Below, one piece after another: positions 48,012 to 58,625 of a stretch of 64,000 nucleotides of DNA. Both the position numbers and the translations under genes were made by a program. The notes under the pieces are model-generated. The model did no database searches. It was not told the DNA's origin and saw only the letters and a list, made by a program, of their open reading frames with translations. The stretch lies in contig NADL03000653.1 in assembly GCA_002205965.3 (NCBI GenBank), positions 186,001-250,000 of the forward strand, given 5' to 3'. The stretch comes from Kappaphycus alvarezii (Eukaryota > Rhodophyta > Florideophyceae > Gigartinales > Solieriaceae). Each line of letters begins with the position of its first letter. The stretch's first letter is position 1.

Positions 48012-48614
48012 TTACTGCCACCCGACCCCCGATGAAGACGATGCGGGAAATTGCTCGTTCTCCGATTCCTCGGGGGATGTTAAATCCTCACTGTCAGTGC
48101 GCGTCCCACCGATCACGGAAGGCTGACTGAGTAGTAATAAAAGAACCTCCCTCTTTTTAACCGCCAGCGTGACCTGTTTAAGTCCGTACTCAAGGTTAGG
48201 CTGCAGAGACTCCAGGGTCGGATTTCCGATAATGGCATTGAATAGGGCGTTACGCACCACCAAGAAATTCAACGGCACGAAGAACGATCCAAAAGATACT
48301 GGGAACTATTCCACGCAACTTACGACTTAGGCAACCTTCCCGTCCGCGAAGGTCGCTTAAATATCCATATTCGTAGATGCTAGTGCCAGTTTCTTGCAAA
48401 AATCCCATGACATGAGGTTTGGAAGGGCTTCCGTGTCTAATAGGGCATGTGACTCCGTCCCGTGCGCCTTTACTGCGACGACCTTCAACCGATTAGGGCA
48501 CCCCAACGGGCTAGCTATTGAAGGTTGAGTCATTGGAACAGTCTTCGCAGCCAATCTTTTGAGTTTCTTCTTAGCTTCGTCCGCATCCCTGCTAATCAGT
48601 TGCCCAAATTTCAT
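48012..48614 (-). pseudogene. E4 protease remnant
   Basis: KFGQLISRDADEAKKKLKRL (48614 onward) is the clade-specific block. The active site follows as ALLDTEALPNLMSW, where Gly of the Asp-Thr-Gly triad is Glu, so it is inactive. In the next frame (48278-48012) LVVRNALFNAIIGNPTLESL carries the hydrophobic-Gly motif. Confidence 0.75.
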
Positions 48615-48717
48615 CCTTTAAGGGGCAGATGCAAGCTTTGCGACCACATTATACTTTCCGACGTGATCCTGCAAGCAGCCTCATGCTTTCTTGGCTCTCC
48701 AGACCTTTTCATTCGTC

Positions 48718-49740
48718 TTAGCGGACGTTTGGACAACCAAAGGTGTTCATAGGAAGGCCGATGTCCATTATGTTGTCCCTCCTCTTTTTAAGCAGGTCCT
48801 GGCCTTCAGCATTTCTTTTGGCTGTGGCCACCAAACCCCTGTTCTGAGGCTCGCGAACGACTGCCACGGGCTCTTCGTCTTCCTTTTTCTTCAACTTAAG
48901 ATCTTCTCCGGACTCGAGCCGAGCCGCTGCAACCTCTACTCGACAGTCGCCGTTGTGCTGCCCCTTGTACCAGCAGTTCTCCTCAATAGTGCTCTTTCTC
49001 CCACAAAAGGTACACCGGGTGTTACTGTGGGGATTTTGTGGACGTTTGTTTGCGCGATGGCCCTTCTGCCCGCTATAGCTGCAACTGAAGTCCTCACCGG
49101 CAGGCTCTGTCTGTCCGGCCTTATCCATCTGCTTCTTCAAGAATAAAGAGAGCTCGTAGAACTTATCAGAGAGCTAATCGACCTTGTTTTCGATCTTTTG
49201 GGCGTTCCTTACGCGAACATTCTTCCGCTGAAAATTCTTCTTCGAGGCCACAAACGCTTCCGATCCTTTTCCCCCGGTTCCAAAAAATGCCTTTTGACCG
49301 CTAAAAATTCTTCTATTGGATTTTATAGTCCATTATAGAGTGCTGAGGACCGATAAATCACGAACTGCGCCAGTTCCTGGTGTCCCGCGACAGCTTTCCG
49401 TAGCAAACCGAACGAGGCCTGGTCATTGAAGCCCATCCCTTCTGTTCAGGGCGTCAATTCTTGCTAATGAGCCGCCTAAGTCCTCTATCTCCAAACTGTA
49501 GACTAAGGCTTCGATAACTTCTTCCTCTGGGTGATCTTCTTCGAAAACTCGGCGGGGAACTTACGATTCAGTACACCATACTTCTGGGCCTCCTAGACGA
49601 GAAATCCATCCTGCGCGAACGTCTCTTAGTACAACTCACGTGCCTTCCCCTCCAAATGGCAAAGAATCTGGAGGTCCCTCTCGTTGTCGCTTTTGTCGGG
49701 CGCCACAACATTTTCTACGCAAAAAGGAAAAATGAAACGT
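48718..49740 (-). pseudogene. E4 Gag remnant
   Basis: The nucleocapsid frame (49140-48718) shows C-SY-S-GQKG-H-RANK-R, a knuckle with two Cys lost, then RPQNPHSNTRC and C-TF-C-GRKS-T-IEEN-C, a second knuckle with His lost. The spacer NPHSNTRC is the clade mark. The capsid part upstream has several stops. Confidence 0.75.
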
Positions 49741-49815
49741 AGGACGACGGGGATCCGTCAAAAGAGACATGGGGATTGCTTTTGTTCATCACGCTATACC
49801 TTGAGTAAGATACCA

Positions 49816-51055
49816 TGAAACGCTTGTACGTTTACTTCTTTCCTGGGCCAAGCGTAACCTCTACCTTCCTCCGACTCTAACCTGAGCGTCCCCCTTTTCT
49901 TTTTGTATACTGGCGAGGTATTTGTGCCATACAGTAGCGAACCATCCTGCGCTTCTCGTCAGGACACTTGTCCCGACTACATGCCCCCTCCTCACTACAT
50001 GCCACTCTGCGGCATAAAGCGGCACCGCCCCCTATCATATCTTTTTCCTTTTCTCTTCTCCTTTTGAACAGAGCACCGTTCTTACTCCCCTGATCTCCGT
50101 CCCTTCAAACAATCCGGTCTCTGTAACATTCCAATTCCGACGCCTTGACCTCTACACGTGCTCCGGCCTCCCCAGGTGCTCCAGCACACACAGCTCCCTT
50201 GCTTCGACAAATTCCTGCCTCCCCAGGCACTCCAGCCAACACAGCGCTCCTCACTCCACAAACTGCTGCCACCCCAAGCCCTCCGACACACTCGTTACTC
50301 ACGGTTCCACAAACTACTGCCCCTCGAAGCTCTGCGGTACACACAGCGCTCCCGCATCGGCATATTCTTGCTTATTTAGACGCTCCAGTACACACAGCGC
50401 TCCTGGTTCGAAAAACTCCTGCGTCTCTAAGCACTCTACTGTGCTATACTCCTAACTTTACCTTCTTCTAACGTTTCCTTGTCTCAGCTGTGAGATTTCT
50501 GCATACTACTACGCTGCCCGGTGACACTTGCGTATACAATTGGTTCGGTATCACACTTTGGTCGTTCGCTTGTGTTGATAGGTGAGACCAGTGTTCATAA
50601 ATCGCACAGACGGTACGGGGAATCCGTTGCCATAGGGCGGCGGGAGGAGAAGGCCGCAGTAGATAGAGTGCCTTGGGAGGGAGGATTTTGTGAAGACAGA
50701 AGCGCTGGGAGTGCTGAAGCACTTGGGGAGGCTGGAGCGCTTGTAGAGGTCGAGGTGTGGGAGCCAGAGAGTTGGAGGGGTCGGAGCACAATGGAGTGAG
50801 AACTGTGCTGTGTTCAAAAGGAGAAGATAAAAAGAAACAGAAAAGAAAGGGTGCGGAGCCGCTGTATGTCGCAGAGTGGCATATAGTGAGGCGGGGGCCT
50901 GTAGTCGGGACAATTATTCCAACGAAAGGCGCGGGATGGTTCGCTACTGTATATCGCAAATAAAGGGGTACCCTTAGAGTTACTGTAGGAGCTGGAGGAA
51001 GGTAGTGGTTACTCCTGGCCCGGAAAGTAGACGTATTGTACGTACAAACATTTCA
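49816..51055. mobile_element. Foldback element with ~450-bp inverted arms
   Basis: The left arm (49816 to about 50275) is an imperfect inverted copy of the right arm (about 50620-51055). Shared blocks include TGAAA-G-TTGTACG at the ends, CTACCTTCCTCC, ACAGTAGCGAACCATCC, TGTCCCGACTACA, TCTCCTTTTGAACA and CCTTGACCTCTACA/CCTCGACCTCTACA. The ends are TG...CA. No target duplication was confirmed. Two LTR-like units in opposite orientation or a Foldback-type DNA transposon could both give this structure. The centre holds a minisatellite. Confidence 0.7.
50150..50450 (+). repeat. 60-bp minisatellite, in-frame
   Basis: Roughly five degenerate units of about 60 bp repeat the pattern CTCC-GC-CACACAGCGCTCC-CTTC-ACAAACTCCTGCC. 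In the plus frame from 50145 they encode units like SPGAPAHTALL-x-TPA of about 20 residues. The frame stays open across the array, but the coding role is unproven. The first units lie in the left arm of the foldback element. Confidence 0.6.
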
Positions 51056-51245
51056 AATACTGTTGTTCTTGTTTGGGCCTCCAGAGCAAATTACTTTAAT
51101 TGCTTCTCAGAATATTGGTTTGCATTTGTGATCCACAAAGTGGTACAGGGAGATGCGGGAAAACCTACTATCTTAAGGAAAAGTTTACTATCCGACGACT
51201 TCAAAGGCCTGACTATCATTGGCAAGCCCGTAGGTTTCAACAGAT

Positions 51246-51770
51246 GCTTTTGAGTTTTATGTAAATCATCTTAATGTCATCCTCTCGCGAGGTAATATTA
51301 AACTTATCGTGGAGGTGTGTTTCCACAGGAAATGGCAGCGGAATTTTCCAAACAGAAACAACATCATCATCCTTCCTCTGCCTCAACTTTTTCAATGCCG
51401 CATCAAAGGCCAGCATTTTGGGGTGATAATCAGTTATCTTATCCGGCCCGTTACTCTGTAACCACTTCGCATGTAAAAATTTTCAACACCTAAGAACCTT
51501 TGACCACATTATTTTAAGTTCAAAGATCACTCGCCTCACGGGTTCAACACGATAGCTAAATCCATCTGCTTTCAAACCTGATGGAAGGACTATAGCTAGA
51601 CTCACTCTTTTGGTTGTGGTCTCAAGTTCTACCCAAGAAGAAAGCAAATTGGTTGGATGCAAAACAGCAGCTTCCGCCGGCAGCTCGGAGGCAGTGCTGA
51701 CCTCTGAGTCGCTTTCCTCACCCATAAGTTCTTCGTAACTTCGCTTTTTAGAAGCTCCATCGACACCCAA
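51246..51770 (-). pseudogene. Unknown coding region with one internal stop
   Basis: In minus sense an open frame of about 96 codons (SKKRSYEELMGEESDSEVS, VSLAIVLPSGLKADGFSYRV) ends in TGA at about 51483. The same frame then stays open for about 80 more codons (HAKWLQSNGPDKITDYHPKM, VWKIPLPFPVETHLHDKFN). The balanced composition on both sides of the stop suggests one protein of about 175 residues. It lacks an in-frame ATG at its start, so a 5' exon or shift is likely. It is unlike any transposase I know. It lies between the foldback element and a transposase remnant. Confidence 0.45.
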
Positions 51771-51855
51771 CGTGCATCACCGTACCAAACCACCAGACAT
51801 GTTATAGTTAAGGTCCTTTGCATACACATGAATGTCAGAGATTGAGAAATGAGGT

Positions 51856-52950
51856 AGAGTATTGCAGAGAATTAAATAAGACACATACCATCTGCTCGAA
51901 CAGTTTCTTACTCATGTCTCGTACGATTGTAGCACGAGCAAAAGGCACTTAAGCTGTACTCCTTAAATAAGGACGACACGTTATGTACGTTCTTTGGTTT
52001 CTCAGCACCATTACCCTGCTTTGATTCGAATAACTTTCGCAAATGGTCGACCTACTCCGAATTCTTCGTTAATTTCTTACTTGGGGCCATGACGTCAGGT
52101 GGTACGGTTGCAGTCCTGTGTTGAGTTTCGGTTTCATCAACATAGGTGATCCCCTACCGTGTGTCCTCGATACAATATTTATTTTCGATGTTTTTTTAAA
52201 AAAGAACATCAACGAACCAAAAATGTAGCCCTAAAAGCGAATATTTGATGCACGAATATTCGAAATTCGCTTTTTGGTAGCATTCCAAAAACCAAACAAA
52301 ACATTTTACGTTGCCTTTTCTCTTTCCTTCTATCGACTTTGGCGCCAAAGTTACTAGATCACAGTACTTTGAAAACTGTCTTGCCAGGAAAAGTTATAGA
52401 TCAACGACTATGACACTATACTGAGAATGACAAAAAAGCAAATATTCGGACTTTTTACGAATATTTGGTTTTTTACGAGGCTGCTTTAACGGTAATTTGG
52501 AGTACTTTGAAGAAATTTTACCAATGATCTGTGCACTTTAGTGAGTAGCACAATTATTCGTAGAAAGTTTGCCAATTAAGGTGATTATATCAAGATCGGA
52601 GCGCCTTAAAGTTTGTAGAATCGAATATTTGCAAAATATTTGTTGAATATTCGGCAAATATTCAACAAATATTCGAAAAACATTAGAGCCATGCCTGACT
52701 TGAAATTTTACATTTTTTTTTCATTATTGTACTTTGCATCGGTAAAGATGCAACAGGTATCTTTTCGGGATGCATGTTGCAGCTTTATTGGGATGCACAA
52801 GTCAACATGCCTCTTTCGCGAGTAACTAAGGCAACCATTATCTCCGCCGGCTCTTCTCTCCTTGGGAAGGTAGTCGGTTTCGTGGTGCCTTTGGCGTAAA
52901 CCCTACTGTGGCAACCGAAGCCTGGAACCTATTGACCTGTATGCTGCCAT
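51856..52950. other. Spacer with GAATATTC cluster
   Basis: No gene is seen. Between 52237 and 52680 the words CGAATATT/GAATATTC occur at least seven times. At 52638-52667 TTGTTGAATATT-cggc-AAATATTCAACAA forms a near-perfect hairpin. These may be the ends of a small transposon. Confidence 0.4.
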
Positions 52951-52957
52951 CTACTAG

Positions 52958-53690
52958 TGAACCTTGTCATCTCTTATGGGGGCTATTTTTTTGAAAAATT
53001 ACAATAACGAGCACATTAATGCAGCTCTTGCTGGTGTGGACGAGAAGAACTTAAGACTTTGGAGCTGGAGAGATGTGAAGCGAATCGCCTCGCTTAACAT
53101 TTTAAGTTGTTTCTTTACTTTTTTCCTCAAATACCGTCTTGTATCGTTAGTGACTCATTGTATGTTGATTGGAGTAAACGCCTGTGGGTAAGACAGTACT
53201 ATCAATATAAGTTGTCTGCAGATGGCACTGACTTCATGATTTACGAGCCATCACCGTTTAGCCCAAAGTGGTATGGCCACAATTTTGGAGGTCCAGGGTT
53301 GAGATATGAGGTTAGGGTCAGTTTAGGGGGGTAATATTGTATGAGCGCATGGGCCGTTTCCGTGTGGGTCGCACAACGATGTTGAGATGTTTCGTTTGAG
53401 ACTCAAGCGGCAATTATTACCCAATGAAAAGGTAATTGCGGACCAGGTTTATCAGGACATAAAGTGCAGTAGGGACGCGTCAACTGATGGGACCGTGGAT
53501 TTTAAGTTTGTTCGTGCTCGGCAAGAAGCCACGAACAAACGGCTGAAAAAATTCAAGGCGCTTGGAACAGATTCAGGCACAAGCTAGAGTTGCACGCAGA
53601 GTGCTTTTTTGCCGTGCTGAACTTGTTGCAGCTCTCCATTGAAAAGGGGCAGAGGGAGTTCTTTGATGAATAGTGCTTGTTGAAAAATGT
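52958..53690 (+). pseudogene. PIF/Harbinger-like DDE transposase (decayed)
   Basis: Pieces in three frames give the order of a DDE_Tnp_4 transposase: ADGTDFMIYEPSPFSPKWYG (first Asp), FGGPGLRYEVRVSL, AHGPFPCGSHNDVEMFR (second Asp), NEKVIADQVYQDIKC, and RARQEATNKRLKKFKAL (Glu). Then, after a one-base shift near 53570, RFRHKLELHAECFFAVLNLL and the end GQREFFDE. All catalytic acidic residues are present. Two shifts and an upstream stop break the gene. The upstream piece from 52964 may be the N-terminal region. TIRs were not found. Confidence 0.72.
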
Positions 53691-53740
53691 TGGATTATCG
53701 AATTTTCCGCATCTCCCAGAATTAATCCCATGAACTGCTT

Positions 53741-54005
53741 CTGCTTCAAAGTTCTGAGCAGTACAGAACTGTACCCAATTTCACCGGTACTGTTACTAAT
53801 ACATCCGGTTAGTTCCTAGCCCTTTAGTCGGATCCTGCAGTGGACACCGTAGAAACCATTTGATGTAAACTTTTCATCATCGTACTGTTACTGTGCTGTA
53901 CGTTATTGTAACGTTACTATAACTTACTGTACTTAACTTACTGTACTTACTGTACAGTATAGTACTGTACACAGTGCAGTGCAACTGTCATACCGTACTG
54001 TATAG
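53741..54005. repeat. TACTGTA-rich tract
   Basis: About 265 bp are dominated by overlapping TACTGTAC, TACAGTAC and TAACTTACTGTA words, for example ACTTACTGTACTTACTGTAC near 53940. Strongly self-complementary. It lies between the Harbinger-like remnant and the MFS gene's 3' side. Confidence 0.65.
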
Positions 54006-54056
54006 TGGCAAGCGCAACTACCGGAGCAATGCCATCCAATTGCAGGCACTTCCAGA

Positions 54057-54106
54057 CTGACCATATATTTAAAAATTATGCATTAAAAACACCCCAAATT
54101 TCCCCC
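54057..54106 (+). repeat. Dispersed repeat, third locus
   Basis: GACCATATATTTAAAAATT is followed by CATTAAAAACACCCCAAATT and TCCCCC, matching units at 981-1075 and 30378-30419. Confidence 0.45.
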
Positions 54107-54543
54107 TTCCAGACTGCGTGACCATTGCCCTATGTAGATACGGATTGAAGTTCTCGAGCAGACTTGTGAAATACCCACTGCTCAACTAGGGCAGGAATTC
54201 TGTGCCAGACCGGTCATGACATTCCACTTTCTCAACTCACGCCCTGGCCGTTACAAGTTATATCGCAGTGGTATGAGCCATCCCAGAACACGTCTACAAG
54301 TATTTGTTTTTCACCCGTAGGTTCATCCACGCATTACCCGTTAGAGAATATCGTTCCACGCATTTCCCATACGCCTCCTCAGTTGCCTCGCTAAACCTTT
54401 CCCTCCCCTCAGCTGGTGCAGCATCACACAGCTGCAATTCGTTGCGCACCAATCTTTCACTTGATACAACTTCCTGAACTGTCCCACTCGCCTTGCTCCA
54501 TATTCTTGTGTCAAGCAATCCGTTCGCAATCCGTTCTGCACTC

Positions 54544-55839
54544 CTACACTTTCAACCTCGCGTAAAAGATCCCCATAATCCCCGCACACGCCAGGAAAGC
54601 CACTGCCGTCCCGCCAAACACCTCCAACCCCCCAGACCTAGCACCCACCGCCCTCACCGCCCCAAACGGTCCCAAAATCCTCGCTACCGCCCCGACCGCC
54701 AGAATTACCCCTTGTCCCCTCCCCTGTTCCTTCATCGGCAACAGTTTAGTATACAAAGCCGCTGTCGTCGCCCTTCCAACAGGGAATGCCACACTAATCA
54801 CCATAAATCCGTACAGGAACCTACATTCCGATATCCCACCCCCTACCCGGAATCAACAAGATAAACCCAACTGCCCCTAACCCAAGCGACAATAACGTCA
54901 TCTTTCGATCCGACCATCCTTTCCTCGTACCCGTTTGCACCCCGGCAAATGCCACCAACGCACATAGCCCCGCCGCGGTGAATAATAAGTTTGCTTGCAA
55001 CACACTCCACCCATAATATTTTTGAACCAACGGTGTCGTTATAGTCTCCTGAACTGCAAACCCGAAAAAGTGCACGAAGAATACCACGTTGCATACAATC
55101 AATCCACCGAACAGTCCAAATAGTCCCGAGTCGGTCCCCAAACCATTCCCATCCTCGCTAACAGTAGCCCCGCCCTCGAGTAATGGCGTCGACTGCTCTT
55201 GGTCCTCTTCATGCATGGCGGAGTCTGCACGGTCACTTTCTTCATCAAACACCCATGTGTAAAGCGCAAGGATGATAACACTGGAGAGCAATACAAAGTA
55301 ACCAGGGCCTGTAAGTTCATTGATATTCATTGAGAGCGGGAGGGGAATGGCCGGCATTAGACTAAACATCAAGCCCACTACGGGTCCAACCACAAAACCC
55401 AGGTGGCATATGCATTGACGGTGACGACGGCGGGTGTAAGTTCATGCATGGGAAGCACATCAGCGAGGAAGTGATTCTGAATTGCCTGAGCACCGCCAGT
55501 CCATACGCCTTGCAAGAAACGCGCGAGGAGGACGAGGAAAAGGCCGAAACGGTTGGGGAAAAGTTCGGCAAGGATGTAGAAAAGGGAGCCGAATAGACCG
55601 AACGTGGTGGAGAGAAGCGTGGTGTAACGAGTCGAATTGGTTGTTGAGAGTTGTCCGAGGTAAAGGGCGCCCAGGGCTTCGCCTATAGAATAAGTGGCGA
55701 CAACGATAGCGAGGAAAGATGGGGGTGATGTCAAGGTGGAGAGATACGGCCACAAAGAGGGCATTACTATCGCGAATGATATACATGACAGAAAGACGCT
55801 TGTATGGAGGGCGAATTGAGAGGGGGCGGAAAAGGTCAT
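54544..55839 (-). CDS. MFS transporter, MFSD8/CLN7-like
   Basis: A single-exon host gene for a 12-helix major facilitator protein of about 430 residues. ATG 55839 is preferred because a stop lies just upstream. TM1 reads SCISFAIVMPSLWPYL and TM2 YSIGEALGALYLGQL. A motif-A-like loop with Arg (STTNSTRYTT) follows, then the motif-B-like LLARFLQGVWTGGAQAI in TM4 and the GFVVGPVVG helix (TM5). An acidic central loop with STPLLEGG joins the C-terminal half (FAVQETITTPLVQKYYGWS), ending FYARLKV. The best family match from memory is lysosomal/vacuolar MFSD8. The substrate is unknown. Two one-base frame breaks (near 55401 in CC, near 54810 in AA) lie in short runs and may be sequence errors; otherwise this is a recent pseudogene. 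Confidence 0.75.
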
Positions 55840-57800
55840 GCTGAGGGGAAGGGATGCGACGGCTGGCAACGCAGTTTAGATTGTAGATACAACTGCAAGG
55901 AGGGTGGGTGAGGGAGAGTGTGTAGAGTGGTTGCTTACTGTACTGGGTATTTTGTCCTCACCAGCACAGAGTGATTTCTTGCAGCATGGGAGAGGAAAGC
56001 GTGCAGACCAGATTGACTAGCTCGGGGTCTGACCAGTTTCATGGCGTATGCGCATAAATCCGAAGGCCAGCCCAGAACGAAGAGGCTACTGAGGAGGAAG
56101 CGATGAGTGCCAGCGCACAACGTACGGGCATGTATCGGAAGACGGGGAGAGATGCATAGCGCTGTGGTCAGTGGTTTCTTTAAAACGTTCGTTGATTAAA
56201 GGGGGTGAAGGGCTGTGAAGTAGTCTTCGAGGGCCAGTGTGCAAGGGAGTTTTAGGGGTGGCTTGGCCTTGAATTAAAGGCGGATGGGACGACATCTCGG
56301 GCCCAGGCAGAATGTGTCGTTTGATAGGCAAGTGGAGCGGGGATAGTAATGAATCTGGCGAATATATGTAGTCATTGCGTGGATGAACGTCGTCCACAAC
56401 TGAGCATGAAATGGTATGGGCAGAAACTACGGTAGAGGGCGTAAAAGCGGGGGTTTGCTTACATGTCTTTTAAGAGGTGTTTTACTCACGGGTGGCAAGA
56501 GTAATTAAATTATTTATCATGGTTTGCTGATTTGGAGATGACATAATTGCAGAACCGAACAAATATGCCGTACAATAGTGGACTGGGAATTGTACTGGAC
56601 TGCATTGTACTATGTACTGTACTATTGTATGTTTGATTACAGCGGCATGCAGGGAGTTTGAGATACACGTGTGTTGGTAGCGAGGGACAAGAGACTCGCT
56701 CGGTAGTTGATGGTACTGTATGTAGGCTATGAAAGAGACAAGATGATCGGCACAAGCTGCCGGCTACCTCCCCTATACTCGGGAGGCACGCCATTCGATC
56801 CTTTCATAGGGTTTCCGCAGGTCGCCTCAGAGCTAAGACACGCTTCCACTAAAAGCAAGTCCTACTCGCGATGCACTACGGTAAGGTTCTCGTGGCGATG
56901 GCGTCCTACACCATCCTAACATTGGAATGCAAATTACGCCGAGGCCAACGCGAGCACTCGTCGCTTACGCTCCTTGTCATTCTATCAAACTTTCATATTG
57001 AACTCGCGGCTCCATTAAAGGTCTCCACTATGCAAATGCATTCAACTCCCATCTGTAATTCAGGACTATGTGTACATATGTCCACGTACAACCAGCAAAT
57101 GCACTGCGATGCATCAACAACTGTACCCAGTACTACTGGACGGTACTTACCCGATTGTGTAGTGCCTCGGGGGTGAACTCCGACAAATGTTGCAATTTTC
57201 CATATTTCCATAGTACGGTACGTGGGCCACGTACATTATGCTAGCAGTTGCAGCATATCCGCAGGACAGTTCGGAAATGATTAGGAAATATGGACAGTTA
57301 TCGAATCAAATCCACAAGCGAATCGCAGGGGAATTCTCCAGGCTTGAGGCCTGGCTGCGGAAAAGTTACCTAGTTTTGGCATTGTTAGATTTGCGGTGAT
57401 CGTTTGATTCTTTGTACTGTTCTGTAAAGTGGCTATGGGCGCGGGGCGCTCCATCTCATACTCAATGAAGTAAAGTTTCCCCTTATATGGATCTGTGATG
57501 AGTGTAACGTGAAAGCTCCTTGTCTGTTGAGCCTAATTATGGAGTACGTTACTGGGCCGAGAGCGAGAAGAGCAATCCATGGAAGGATGATGAAGTAACA
57601 ATTGGGATCTTGAAATTATACTGGAAGAGAAATTATACCGGAATTGACTGAAGAAAAGTGTGTTTGGATAGAAAGTCGCAGTGTATTTAAAACGCAAGAG
57701 TAGTGATGAGAGCACCCGGACCGCACGGAATCTTAACCGGAGTATAGCTCTGAACAGGGCTCCAAGTCTGGAGTAACACGGGCTACAGACTCATGACAAA
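55840..57800. other. Upstream region of MFS gene, no further gene
   Basis: Short frames only. TACTGTA-type words cluster at 56575-56630, 56710, 57120-57145 and 57210-57235. The last contains the palindrome GTACGTGGGCCACGTAC (57218-57234). An alternating set of frames at 56086-56397 has no recognisable product. Confidence 0.4.
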
Positions 57801-57806
57801 GTAAAG

Positions 57807-58625
57807 GACGTAAGGCGCAATATTCGAAGGGATTAAACAATGGTTTCTTACGTAAAGAAGATCTTTATAGATTAATGCCCCCAATTCCTTGATAAGTGAT
57901 GGGAGAACAATTGATGTTTCTTTGCGTGTGGTGGCATATATATTCTGTTACACGCAGCTTTCAGTTTGAAGCTATGGTTCACGCTGTGGTCATCCGTTGC
58001 TCACACTGCGGTCATTTTTGCTTTAGATGGTCTTTTCGTCGTTTATTATTGCAAAAACACAGACAAGTAAGACCAAAAATTCGGAGGAATCTCTGAGTCT
58101 GACGTAATAACTTTTTTTTATGGACTAATCTCCCACTTATGAGGAAAATAGGGGTCTCTTCAGGCCGTATCCGTAGCTGTTTTCGCGAAAAGGAAAGGAA
58201 GTAAGGCCCGATCTCGTTTCAGACGTTACAGCGGCCCTTCATGGATTATCACTCCTACTTCAATGTTGATTATAAAGCTATAATAACGTGACGAGGTAAG
58301 GCACCGACCTTGTTGGGACTCTCGGGTCCTGGTGTAACAAAGTATCTTATCGACGAATCTCCTAATTCGGGTGGAGGGTCAAGGTTAACGCTCCGGCTAA
58401 TACTCTTCATGAAAACGAAAGAAAATGAGCCATTGACTTCGAAAGGACCTTTTGGTTTTTAACTGAACAACTTCCTTAATGCATTATCACACCAACTTAG
58501 GTGTTTGCGTAATTCTAAACACTGTGAAAACGTTCGAAAGTAAGGCAACGAATTTTGAGGAATCCAGCAATGGGTTCTGAGGTAACAAAGCTCTTCATGG
58601 ACTAGTGCCCCTAGTCACCTGCTTT
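57807..58625 (+). repeat. Cluster of degenerate ~85-bp repeats
   Basis: Five copies begin with GTAAGGC- or GTAAGAC-like words at about 57809, 58069, 58200, 58297 and 58541. They continue with GTAACAAAG-like and TCTT-ATGGACTAAT--CCC-like words. Copies are most similar at the two ends and unequally spaced (260, 131, 98 and 243 bp). A sixth partial copy may lie near 58665. Function is unknown. Confidence 0.55.

Larger units (their letters stand above)
47584..49740 (-). mobile_element. E4: truncated Ty3/gypsy element
   Basis: Minus-strand remnants in order: gag capsid (about 49740-49190, with RDLQILCHLEGKARELY and GFNDQASFGLLRKAVAGHQE), nucleocapsid (49140-48718), protease (48614-48012) and the start of RT (47847-47584). 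It ends abruptly near 47584 in the RT lead-in. No LTR was identified. Sequence blocks place it with E3 and E1. Confidence 0.82.
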
